This document shows, one piece after another, positions 25,532 to 33,185 of a stretch of DNA of 64,000 bases (position 1 is the first letter of the stretch; every line of letters begins with the position of its first letter). The notes beneath the pieces are model-generated. The model was given only the letters and a program-made list of their open reading frames with translations, had not been told where the DNA came from and searched no databases. The stretch lies in NCBI GenBank assembly GCA_001917665.1, contig MNEL01000045.1, positions 38,964 through 102,963 of the forward strand, read 5' to 3'. This DNA comes from Gemmatimonadetes bacterium 13_1_40CM_69_22. GTDB taxonomy: Bacteria; Gemmatimonadota; Gemmatimonadetes; Gemmatimonadales; GWC2-71-9. The position numbers and the translations under genes were made by a program.

Positions 25532-25587
25532 GTCAGACGCCAGACGTGCGACGTCAGCGCTGATGTCTGACGTCTGATGTCGGACGT
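25532..25587 (-). repeat. Inverted heptamer element after the AAA ATPase gene
   Basis: Left units are GTCAGAC, GCCAGAC, GTGCGAC, GTCAGCG; right units are CTGATGT, CTGACGT, CTGATGT, CGGACGT. The halves face each other around a central GCGC with no loop left over. It begins two bases after the ATPase stop and lies between two genes of the operon. The unit (GACGTC-type) is the same as in the run at 17612-17639. Confidence 0.75.
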
Positions 25588-25589
25588 CT

Positions 25590-27062
25590 TCAAGAGAACA
25601 GGTTTGGCCCGCCTCCTGTCTTCCCGTACCCCGGCCCCTTGGGCTCGGCGCGCGCCCGCACGTAGCCCAGCTCTTCGGAGCGGGAGATCCGCTTCTCGGC
25701 GACCAGGCCTTCCAGCACCAGCTCGCACGCCGCGACCATCGTCGCGGGGTCTTTCTTCGCCGCGAGCCCCACCTGGTCCACGAGGTCGAGCAGTCCCGGG
25801 ACTACGCTGAAGCCTTTGAGGCAGGTCTCCGAGCGCTCGTCCATGGAGATCTTGAGGGCGCCGCCCTCGTCGAACCAGTGCACGGCATCGTCCACGTTGG
25901 CGCCCCCGACCCGCGCCTCGAACGTCTTGCCGGCGGCGCGCCGGATCAGGTCCTTGGCGATCACCTCGGGGCCTTGCAGCTCGCCTTCGTACTCCAGCTC
26001 GAGCTTGCCGGTGATCGCGGGCAGCGCCGCGTAGATGTCGGAGATCCGCGGCACGACGGTCTTTTCCTTCGTGAGGATGGTGCGTCGCTCGGCGTTGGAC
26101 ACCACGTTCTCGAGCACGCTGATCGGCAGGCGCTGGGACACGCCGCTGCGCCGGTCCACGCGCTTGTCCTCGCGCGCCTCGAACGCGATGCGTTCGATCA
26201 GCTCGGCGATGAAGTCGGGGAGCCGGAGCGGCCGGCCGTTTCGCTCGAGCCACGACTCCTGGCGTGTGATCGCCGCGCCCAGCTCGACGGTGTAGGGGTA
26301 GTGCGTGAGGATCTCCGAGCCGATCCGGTCCTTGAGCGGCGTGATGATCTTGCCGCGGGCCGTGTAGTCCTCGGGGTTGGCGGTGAAGACGAGCGCGACA
26401 TCGAGGTTCAGGCGCACCGGGTAGCCTTTCACCTGAACGTCGCCCTCCTGCATGACGTTGAAGAGCCCCACCTGGATCTTGCCGGCCAAGTCGGGGAGCT
26501 CGTTGATCGCGAAGATCCCCCGATTGGCGCGCGGCAGCAGCCCGAAATGCATCGTCAGCTCGTCGGAGAGGAGATGTCCTCCCCGCGCCGCCTTGATGGG
26601 GTCCACGTCGCCGATGATATCGGCGATCGTGACATCGGGGGTAGCGAGCTTCTCGACGAAGCGCGCGTCGCGCGGCAGCCACGCGACCGGCGCCCGCTCG
26701 GCTCGTTCGGTCACGAGCTCGCGGCCGTACTTCGAGATCGGCGCGAACGGGTTGTCGTTCACCTCGCTGCCGGCCAGGATCGGCACCTCTTCGTCGAGCA
26801 GCGTCACCAGCTGGCGCAGGATGCGGCTCTTCGCCTGGCCGCGCAGCCCGAGCAGGATGAAGTTGTGGCGCGAGAGGATGGCGTTCACGAGCTGCGGGAT
26901 TACGGTGTCCTCGTAGCCCACGATCCCGGGAAACAAGGGGGAGCCGTTCTCGAGCAGGCAGATCAGGTTCTCCCGCATCTCGTCCTTCACCGTGCGATGG
27001 ATGCGGGCGTCGCTCGCCCACTCGGTGTGTTTCAGATCGCCCAGCGTGGTCGGCTTGTTCAT
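25590..27062 (-). CDS. MoxR/Mg-chelatase-like AAA+ ATPase
   Basis: 490 residues, ATG 27062. Walker A is G72-LRGQAKS-79; the Walker B position reads GIFAINELPDL, with Asn-Glu in place of Asp-Glu, which is usual in this ATPase subfamily. A sensor region (VFTANPEDY) and an arginine-containing region (RIGSEILTHYP) follow. The helical C-terminal domain covers residues 300-490. It is expected to work with a MIDAS-containing VWA protein to load or remodel targets, and the likely partner is at 20148-21446. It is first in a four-gene operon with the SPFH protein, kinase-like protein and PDZ protease. Confidence 0.88.
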   Translation of the reverse strand: MNKPTTLGDLKHTEWASDARIHRTVKDEMRENLICLLENGSPLFPGIVGYEDTVIPQLVNAILSRHNFILLGLRGQAKSRILRQLVTLLDEEVPILAGSEVNDNPFAPISKYGRELVTERAERAPVAWLPRDARFVEKLATPDVTIADIIGDVDPIKAARGGHLLSDELTMHFGLLPRANRGIFAINELPDLAGKIQVGLFNVMQEGDVQVKGYPVRLNLDVALVFTANPEDYTARGKIITPLKDRIGSEILTHYPYTVELGAAITRQESWLERNGRPLRLPDFIAELIERIAFEAREDKRVDRRSGVSQRLPISVLENVVSNAERRTILTKEKTVVPRISDIYAALPAITGKLELEYEGELQGPEVIAKDLIRRAAGKTFEARVGGANVDDAVHWFDEGGALKISMDERSETCLKGFSVVPGLLDLVDQVGLAAKKDPATMVAACELVLEGLVAEKRISRSEELGYVRARAEPKGPGYGKTGGGPNLFS

Positions 27063-27072
27063 GGCTCCATAG

Positions 27073-30000
27073 TTAACCGGCCGCCGCCCGCGGTGTAAAG
27101 AGTCGCGCGGCGGCGACCCCGCGGGCGGGGAGCTCGAGCGTCACGCGGTGGTCCGGCCCGACGGCGATCGCCGCGCCGTTCATCTCGACCAGATTGATGT
27201 GACGCGCCTCGCGGAATTCGAACGCCGCGGGCCCGACCGCCACGCTCCGGGCTGAGCCCGCTACGTCGAGCAGCTTGACGACCGCCCCCTCACCGTCGTC
27301 CGCCGGCTTCACGCCCAGCACGAGGACGCCCGCGTCCGCGATGGACAGCGCGGCGTCCTTGGCGACGAGCGGCCCGGCACTCGGATTCGCGAAGGGCGCG
27401 CTCACGTACAGCGGGTCGCACGCCGCCCAGCCGCGCCGCACCGGCTCGGCGGCATCCCCGGGGGGCGACGGCGCGAGCAGGGAGATCCGGAAGCGGCACG
27501 CATACTCGCCGCCCTGCCGCGCCGCGTAGTTCGTGTGCCAGTAGTTGTTCATCGCGTACGCGAGCAACGTGCCGTCCGGGGCGATCTTGCGGCGCCACTG
27601 GCCGCGGACGACGTCATTCAGCGCGAACAGGGGCGTGTCCGGGCCGCTCCACAGCACGCCGTCCGTGCCCTCGTGCAGCCACACCCAGTGCGCGTGGCAG
27701 TACCAGTCGCGGCAACTGCCCGGCTGCTGGTCCTGCTCGACGGTCATCCGTCCGAGCGGGACCTCGACCTCCACGGTGGGCTTGGTGAACGCGAACGGGA
27801 AGGCGACGTACAGCGCTTCCTTGTCGAGCGTGGCGGTTTTCGTACAGCGGTTCTCGATATCGATCCACGGCAGCTCGTCGTATAGCGTCACGACGGACGT
27901 GATCGCGGCGAATCCGTCCAGCTTGCGCTCGATGACGAGCCGCACCCCGATGCCCGGCAGGCGCTCGCGCCGGGCGGAGTCGAGCCGGGCCGTCGCGACG
28001 CTCAGCTGGGGCGCCGCGGCCAGAGGCTCGCGCGCGGCGTCGGTCCACAGCGCGCTCTTGGCGCCGCCCGTGACGTACACCAGCTCGTTCAACCCCGACC
28101 AGGCGCCGGGTTTCACCCGGTCGCGGCCGTCGCCGCCCGTGAGCGAGTGGATCGCGCCCGTCCCGGGATCGAGCACGACGTGGAAGCTCCCCGCCTGCGC
28201 CTCGAGTGCCGTGCCGCCGTCCTGCGGCGGGTTCGGGGCACCGGCGCGCTCCGCGAGCGCCAGGTAGCCGAGTGCGGGGACGTCCCGCGCCAGGACGAGC
28301 GCAGCGCCGTCCGGCAAATCGACGGCGGGCCACTCGCGCCCCTCGTACGCCAGCCGCCGGCCGGCGCCGCCCGGCAGCCGCACCACGTCGGTCCGCGGCC
28401 AGCTGGACGCGTTGAAGACCAGGCGGCCGGCGCCGGCCGGCGTGGCGCGCCCGATGCGGAGCAGCGCGCCCGCTACCTGCTCCTCCAACGCGGCCGTGGC
28501 GCCGTCCAGGAAGCGGCGCTTGTACTCCCACTGCGCGACCGTCTGCCGCCCCTCCGGCTCCGCCACGCTCCCCGCTGCCCCCCAGGTGTGCTCTCCGAAC
28601 AGCAGCAGATCGCGCCAGATCTGCCGGCGCTCGTCGGCGCGGCGGCGGATGCGCCCGGCGCCCTCCGCGTCCGGCGCTTCGGTCCGCCCGTCCCACAGCG
28701 CGAGCAGCTCGAGGGCGCGCGCCGCGAGCTGCGCCGCCCGATAGCGCGCCAGCTCCGCCGCGGTCGAGGCGGCGCCGTCCTCCCAATAGAGGCCCGTATC
28801 GCCGCGCCGCACCGGTAGCTTCGACCCGAACCGCCGTTCCACGTCGCGAAAGAAGTCTTCCGCGCGGCCCGCGACGATGCGCGGGAAGGCGTACCGCCGC
28901 CGGAACTCCTCGAAGTTCTCCACCAGCCGCTCGTCCATGACAGCGTTGTCCCACTGCGCGCCGTACAGCAGGGCGACATCGTAGGGGTATCCCGGCGAGA
29001 CGAGCACGGGGTTCGTGAGCAGCCAGTCGGACAAGCGCCGCGCCATCGCCTCGGCGCCGACGTCGAACCCGAAGCGCAGGGCGTCGCCGTAGTGGTAGGC
29101 GCGCCAGTGCAGCACCCGGCTGCCGTCGGGCCCCTCCCACCAGTAGAGCTGCGGGTAGGTCGTCCACTCCCCGGTGAGCCCGAAGCGCGTCGCTTCCGCT
29201 TCGGGGAGCAGCGGCACCGCCCGCTCCGGGTTCGGGCCGCTCGCCAGGTAGCGCACGCCGCTGGCCGCCAGCACCGTGGGGAATGTGAGGGGCTGCCCGG
29301 GCACGTCGGTGATTTGCGCGCTCAGGTAGCCGAGCCCGCGCTCGCGGGCGAACAGGCCGGCGGGCCAGACGAGGCGCGCGAACGTCTCGTGGTCGAGGAT
29401 CCCCGTCAGGACATTCGCGAACAGCGCGCCGAACCCTACCTTGCCGTCGCGGATCGCCTGGACCAGCGCCTCGCCCGCCGCCGGCGAGCGGTTCTCGACA
29501 TAGGAGAGCACCTGCAGGGCGCACTCCGCGCTCCAACGGTAGTCGGGATGCGCGGGGAGCCGGGCGAGCGCCGCGTCGAGGTTCTTGCGGTGGATCTCGA
29601 GACAGCGCTCCTGCAGGTCCGTGTAGCCGACGTCGGTATGATTGCTCGCGAGCCAGTACAGCGTCCAGCGCCGGGGCGGCACGAGCCGCAACTTGCGCCG
29701 GGCCACGCGCTGCTTGCCCACTTCGAGGTCGACTTGAAACTCCGACGGCTCGGAGAGCGGCACCCACACCTCGCCGGCGAATGCCGTCCCCGTCCCGGCG
29801 CCGCCAGCGAGGGGGAGGATGCCCGCAGTTCCCACCAGCGCGCCGCGGCGGTCGGTCACGCGGGCACGCGCGGCAGGCGCCTCGAGGCCGGTGACGGTGA
29901 TGCGCACGAGATTGCGACGCCCGTCGGGCTGCTGGTACAAGGGCGTCGGCGTCGCGTCGATCGTGACCGGGGGAGCGGGGAGCGGGGAGAGGTACCTGCC

Positions 30001-30081
30001 GACGAGCGGCAGGCTGCCCAGCCAGGCGACGAAGCTGCGGCGGTCGTAGCTGGGCTCAGTGTCAGGCACTTGCGGGAGCAC
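27073..30081 (-). CDS. GH38-type alpha-mannosidase, exported
   Basis: About 1002 residues. The start is placed at GTG 30081 (GTG 30069 also possible), because it leads straight to a twin-arginine-like signal (YDRRSFVAWLGSLPLVG). The catalytic domain (from residue 165) has YWLASNHTDVGYTDLQ with the zinc-binding His-x-Asp, and QITDVPGQPLTFP, where the Asp may be the nucleophile. The helical middle and C-terminal beta domains (PTVEVEVPLGRMTV, ARQGGEYACRFRISL) follow as in GH38. It would trim alpha-mannosides in the periplasm or outside. A TATACT lies just upstream of the start, suggesting a very short leader. It stands alone. Confidence 0.82.
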   Translation of the reverse strand: MLPQVPDTEPSYDRRSFVAWLGSLPLVGRYLSPLPAPPVTIDATPTPLYQQPDGRRNLVRITVTGLEAPAARARVTDRRGALVGTAGILPLAGGAGTGTAFAGEVWVPLSEPSEFQVDLEVGKQRVARRKLRLVPPRRWTLYWLASNHTDVGYTDLQERCLEIHRKNLDAALARLPAHPDYRWSAECALQVLSYVENRSPAAGEALVQAIRDGKVGFGALFANVLTGILDHETFARLVWPAGLFARERGLGYLSAQITDVPGQPLTFPTVLAASGVRYLASGPNPERAVPLLPEAEATRFGLTGEWTTYPQLYWWEGPDGSRVLHWRAYHYGDALRFGFDVGAEAMARRLSDWLLTNPVLVSPGYPYDVALLYGAQWDNAVMDERLVENFEEFRRRYAFPRIVAGRAEDFFRDVERRFGSKLPVRRGDTGLYWEDGAASTAAELARYRAAQLAARALELLALWDGRTEAPDAEGAGRIRRRADERRQIWRDLLLFGEHTWGAAGSVAEPEGRQTVAQWEYKRRFLDGATAALEEQVAGALLRIGRATPAGAGRLVFNASSWPRTDVVRLPGGAGRRLAYEGREWPAVDLPDGAALVLARDVPALGYLALAERAGAPNPPQDGGTALEAQAGSFHVVLDPGTGAIHSLTGGDGRDRVKPGAWSGLNELVYVTGGAKSALWTDAAREPLAAAPQLSVATARLDSARRERLPGIGVRLVIERKLDGFAAITSVVTLYDELPWIDIENRCTKTATLDKEALYVAFPFAFTKPTVEVEVPLGRMTVEQDQQPGSCRDWYCHAHWVWLHEGTDGVLWSGPDTPLFALNDVVRGQWRRKIAPDGTLLAYAMNNYWHTNYAARQGGEYACRFRISLLAPSPPGDAAEPVRRGWAACDPLYVSAPFANPSAGPLVAKDAALSIADAGVLVLGVKPADDGEGAVVKLLDVAGSARSVAVGPAAFEFREARHINLVEMNGAAIAVGPDHRVTLELPARGVAAARLFTPRAAAG
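29970..29990 (+). repeat. Short heptamer run inside the GH38 gene
   Basis: Three phased units GGGGAGC, GGGGAGC, GGGGAGA. Read on the coding strand this gives the Pro-rich stretch LSPLPAPP between the signal segment and the mature enzyme. There is only one arm and the region could be ordinary Pro-rich linker coding, so assignment to the repeat family is weak. Confidence 0.4.
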
Positions 30082-30113
30082 GCGTAGTATACCCCCACTC
30101 GCTGTGAACGCCC

Positions 30114-30141
30114 TTGACTCCGGGGGTCCCAACGCTAGGTT
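30114..30141 (+). promoter_or_regulatory. Sigma-70-type promoter of the Met-rich lipoprotein gene
   Basis: TTGACT (30114-30119), a 16-base spacer, then TAGGTT (30136-30141), 50 bases before the ATG and followed by AGGAGTAAGC as ribosome site. The -10 box is weak but the -35 box is near consensus. Confidence 0.45.
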
Positions 30142-30190
30142 CCCCCGCCGAAGGCCCCCCTCAACCGCTACTCTCTTCTCAGGAGTAAGC

Positions 30191-30424
30191 ATGAAGCGTC
30201 TCGCACTCGCCCTCGCCGTCGTCGCGATGGGCGCCTGTAAGAAGGCGGACCAGCAGCCCGCTCAGCAGACCCAGATGACGCAGGACACATCGCACGCGAT
30301 GATGATGAGCGACACGGCGAAGCACATGATGGCCGACACCGGCAAGATGATGATGGCCGATACGTCGAAGAAGATGGCGCCGGCGGCCCCCGCGGCGAAG
30401 CCCGCGCCGAAGAAGAAGCCGTAA
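30191..30424 (+). CDS. Methionine/histidine-rich small lipoprotein
   Basis: 77 residues from ATG 30191, AGGAG six bases upstream. The signal ends VVAMGAC, a lipobox, so the mature part starts at Cys16 and is anchored. The mature protein is a low-complexity repeat: HAMMMSDTAKHMMADTGK then MMMADTSKKM, three copies of a (M/H)MMxDT(A/G/S)K unit, ending in an Ala-Pro-Lys tail. Methionine clusters of this kind can bind copper(I) or silver, but that is inference; the tail may interact with the cell wall. It has its own promoter and is convergent with the SDR gene. Confidence 0.75.
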   Translation: MKRLALALAVVAMGACKKADQQPAQQTQMTQDTSHAMMMSDTAKHMMADTGKMMMADTSKKMAPAAPAAKPAPKKKP

Positions 30425-30457
30425 GCGGCACGCCCCACGCAGTGACGATGCCCGGGA

Positions 30458-31441
30458 CTAGCGCCCGGGCTTTTCGTTCTTCACGAACCAGCGCACCGTC
30501 CGACCCACGGCCTCCTGGGCCGTAAACGGCGGCCGCCAGCCGAGTTCGCTGCGCGCCCGGTCGTCGCCGTACGGGTTCTCCCCGATGATGAAGGAGGCGG
30601 CGGCCCGCGCGAGCGTGCGCGACGTCAGCACGCCCATCACGACCCGCGCCAGGCCTACGGGGATCGGGATCGCTCGGGGCCGGGAGCCAAGCGCTGCAGC
30701 GAAGGCGGCGAAGAACTCGCGCTGCGTGAGCGGCGGCGGCGCATCGCTCGTCACGTGGTACGCGCGGAAGTCGGAGACCGGCGCCTCGAGCGCCGCGACG
30801 ACCGCCGCGGCGACATTCCCGGCGTACACGCACGAGAGCCGGTTGGTGCCGGGGCCGATGCGCGGCACGACGCCGCAGCGCACGACGCGGATGAGCCGCG
30901 GCGTGAAGAGGCGGTCGCGCTCGCCGTAGACGACATTGGGGCGCAGCGCCACCGCGCTGAGCCCGCCGCCGGCCGCGTCCCGCACCACCGCTTCGGCCAG
31001 GCGCTTGCTTCGGGCATAGAAGTCCGACTGCGCGATCGGCAGGAAGGGAGAGTCCTCGCCACGGCGCTCCGGATCGACGCCGTATGCGCCCGAGCCGCCG
31101 TACACGGCGACCGAGGAGATGTGGACGAGCCGCGCGCCGGCCGCGCCGGCGGCCTGGGCGGCGAGCCGCGTGCCCTCGACGTTCACCGCGACGTAGCGCT
31201 CCCAGTTGCAGCGCCGCTGCACCAGCGCAGCCGCGTGCACGATGCCGCGCACGCCGTGCGCAGCGGCGCGCCACGCGGCGGGGTCGGTCACGTCCCCGGG
31301 GACCGGGTCGGCGCCGAGCCGCTCGACCGCCGCGCGACTCGCCGGGCGCACCAGGGCGCGTACCGCCGCGCCGCGGGAGCGGAGCGCCTCGATCACGTGG
31401 CTGCCGACGAGGCCGCTCCCGCCCGTGACCAGCACGGTCAT
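30458..31441 (-). CDS. NAD-dependent epimerase/dehydratase (extended SDR)
   Basis: 327 residues, ATG 31441, overlapping the ygfZ stop as ATGA. Extended short-chain dehydrogenase: VTGGSGLVGSHV binds NAD(P), VHAAALV and ISSVAVYG precede the Tyr-x-x-x-Lys pair in FYARSK, and ALRPNVVYGERD follows. The C-terminus resembles 3-beta-HSD/isomerase-type epimerases acting on sugar nucleotides, sterols or flavonoids; the substrate cannot be assigned. It is the last gene of the seven-gene glycolate oxidase operon. Confidence 0.85.
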   Translation of the reverse strand: MTVLVTGGSGLVGSHVIEALRSRGAAVRALVRPASRAAVERLGADPVPGDVTDPAAWRAAAHGVRGIVHAAALVQRRCNWERYVAVNVEGTRLAAQAAGAAGARLVHISSVAVYGGSGAYGVDPERRGEDSPFLPIAQSDFYARSKRLAEAVVRDAAGGGLSAVALRPNVVYGERDRLFTPRLIRVVRCGVVPRIGPGTNRLSCVYAGNVAAAVVAALEAPVSDFRAYHVTSDAPPPLTQREFFAAFAAALGSRPRAIPIPVGLARVVMGVLTSRTLARAAASFIIGENPYGDDRARSELGWRPPFTAQEAVGRTVRWFVKNEKPGR

Positions 31442-32502
31442 GCGGGGCCGACGAACGGAACGGCGAACGGGAGGTCGACGACCCGGGCGTCGCGGCCCGC
31501 GGCGCGAACCATCACCCCCGGCCCCACCTCGCGGCGGATCAGGGCGAGCCCGATCCAGCGGCCCCCGCCCGCGACGCCGCTCTCGGGCACCCAGGCGACG
31601 CTCGTCACGCGACCGACGTCGCGATCGAGGTGCGTCACGCTACTCCACCCGTCCGCGGGGGCGGCGGGCGGCTCGGCGTCGAACAAGAGGCCGCGCAGGT
31701 AGCGGTTGGTGTGGCCGCGGAAGTGGAGGCGCGAGACGGTTTCCTGGCCGGTGTAGCACCCCTTGGTGTAGGACACGCCGCCCAGCTCGTCGTAGCGGAC
31801 TTCCTGCGGGATCGTCTTGTCGTCGACTTCGGCGCCGAGGCGCGGCCACCCGGCCAGAATGCGCGCGAGCTCCAGCGTCGCGTCGTCGCCCGGAACGGCC
31901 CCGGCTGCGGCGAGCCGGGCGGCGACCACCTCGGTCTCGGCTATCGGCACGGCGAGCTGCAGCGTGAACGGCGCCCCTTCCGTCGCGCGCGCGATCTCGC
32001 TGGTGCCGCCCGGCGCGGGCAGGACGCGGCCCGGGCCGGGCGGGACGGGCAGGCCGGCGGCTTCGGCCACCGCCAGCGCGTTGGGGCCGGCCAGCCGGTA
32101 CACCGCCAGCTCGGCCGTGCGGTCCGCGAGGCGCGCTAGGCGCGGCGGCACCGAGCGCGTGAAGATCGCGAGCGCGCGCTCCCGTCCTTCCGCTGGGACC
32201 GTGAAGCTCACGGTGGATCCGAGTCTCGTAGTCCAGGCATCGACGACGATCATGCCCTTGGGCGTGAGCAGCGCGCCGTACACGAACGCCCCGTCTCCCG
32301 GTTTCTCGACGTCGTTGGTGAGCAGTCCCTGGGCGGCACTGACGGCCCCGGGGCCGGTGAGGGCGACGAGCGCGGCCTCGACGCGCGCCAGGACGGCGCC
32401 GGTACGCAGGGCGGCGAGCCGCACCGGCGAGACCGTGCCGGGAGCGAGACGGGCGACGGTGGCAGGCGCCGAGGTCGGGAGCGGTGGAGGAGCGTCGGTC
32501 AT
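31438..32502 (-). CDS. ygfZ: YgfZ-like tetrahydrofolate-dependent Fe-S assembly protein
   Basis: 354 residues from ATG 32502 (ATGA overlap with the HAD gene). Glycine-cleavage T-protein fold: GLLTNDVEK, YGALLTPKGMIVVDAW near the N-terminus and the family signature K-G-C249-Y-T-G-Q-E in YTKGCYTGQETVSR. YgfZ/IBA57 proteins help build or repair certain [4Fe-4S] enzymes using folate (known in E. coli). Its presence beside the Fe-S protein GlcF makes a service role for glycolate oxidase plausible. Cytoplasmic. Confidence 0.9.
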   Translation of the reverse strand: MTDAPPPLPTSAPATVARLAPGTVSPVRLAALRTGAVLARVEAALVALTGPGAVSAAQGLLTNDVEKPGDGAFVYGALLTPKGMIVVDAWTTRLGSTVSFTVPAEGRERALAIFTRSVPPRLARLADRTAELAVYRLAGPNALAVAEAAGLPVPPGPGRVLPAPGGTSEIARATEGAPFTLQLAVPIAETEVVAARLAAAGAVPGDDATLELARILAGWPRLGAEVDDKTIPQEVRYDELGGVSYTKGCYTGQETVSRLHFRGHTNRYLRGLLFDAEPPAAPADGWSSVTHLDRDVGRVTSVAWVPESGVAGGGRWIGLALIRREVGPGVMVRAAGRDARVVDLPFAVPFVGPA

Positions 32503-33179
32503 CGTGCGGCGAGCGCGAGCAGTTCGGCAGGGTCGTGCCCTGCGAATGAAGACCACACCAAGTCGGCGCCGGCCCCCGCGAGCGCGGCAGGCGGATGACT
32601 GGTGGTGAGCATGGTGCAGCGCATCCGCGCGGCGCGAGCGGCCCGGAGCCCCGGCAGCGAGTCCTCGATCACGACGCAGTGGCCGACCGGCAGGGGCCGG
32701 CGACGGTCGAGCGCGCCGTGTGCGGCGAGGTACCCCGCCGGGTCAGGCTTGCCGCGCTCCACGTCTTCGGCGGCGACGAGCACGTCGAAATGGCCTCGCA
32801 ACCCCGCGCGGTCGAGCACGAGGTCGACTTCCCGCCGCAGCGCGCCCGACACCACGCCGAGTCGAAAGCGCTCTGCCGCGCATGACACGAACGCGGCTGC
32901 GCCCGGCACGAGCGCGAGCGATCGGTCGATAAGTTGCTGGTACACCCGGGATTTCTCGGCGAGCAGGCGCTCGAGACGCATCGCCGGCAGCGGTTTGCCC
33001 GCGCGCACGAAGGCTTCCATCAGGGAGCTGCGATCGTCGAAACCGAGGAAGTCGGCGTAGTACTGCTCGCGCGTGAGCGAGAGTCCTGCCTCGGCGAGCA
33101 CGGCGCTCAGCGCTTCCCGATGCTGCTCCTCGTCGTCCGCGATCACCCCGTTGAAGTCGAACAGCAACGCTTCGATCAT
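32499..33179 (-). CDS. HAD-superfamily hydrolase, beta-phosphoglucomutase/PGP-like
   Basis: 226 residues, ATG 33179. HAD motifs: LLFD8-F-N10-G-V at the N-terminus, VVSGAL (motif II), RGKPDPAGY (motif III Lys) and VIEDSLPGLRAARAA (motif IV). The second aspartate of DxD, the usual acid/base, is Asn here; this DFNG form is common in one subfamily. In the glycolate operon a 2-phosphoglycolate phosphatase would make chemical sense, since it would supply glycolate, but DFNG weakens that idea. Six bases separate it from glcF, and it overlaps ygfZ by four. Confidence 0.85.
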   Translation of the reverse strand: MIEALLFDFNGVIADDEEQHREALSAVLAEAGLSLTREQYYADFLGFDDRSSLMEAFVRAGKPLPAMRLERLLAEKSRVYQQLIDRSLALVPGAAAFVSCAAERFRLGVVSGALRREVDLVLDRAGLRGHFDVLVAAEDVERGKPDPAGYLAAHGALDRRRPLPVGHCVVIEDSLPGLRAARAARMRCTMLTTSHPPAALAGAGADLVWSSFAGHDPAELLALAAR

Positions 33180-33185
33180 GCTCCC

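Noticed and set aside
22720-27021. A 1433-codon open frame on the minus strand
   Set aside because: Only its last 400 codons form a recognisable protein; the rest overlaps the ATPase, SPFH and kinase-like genes in another frame with Arg-rich composition typical of GC-rich shadow frames.
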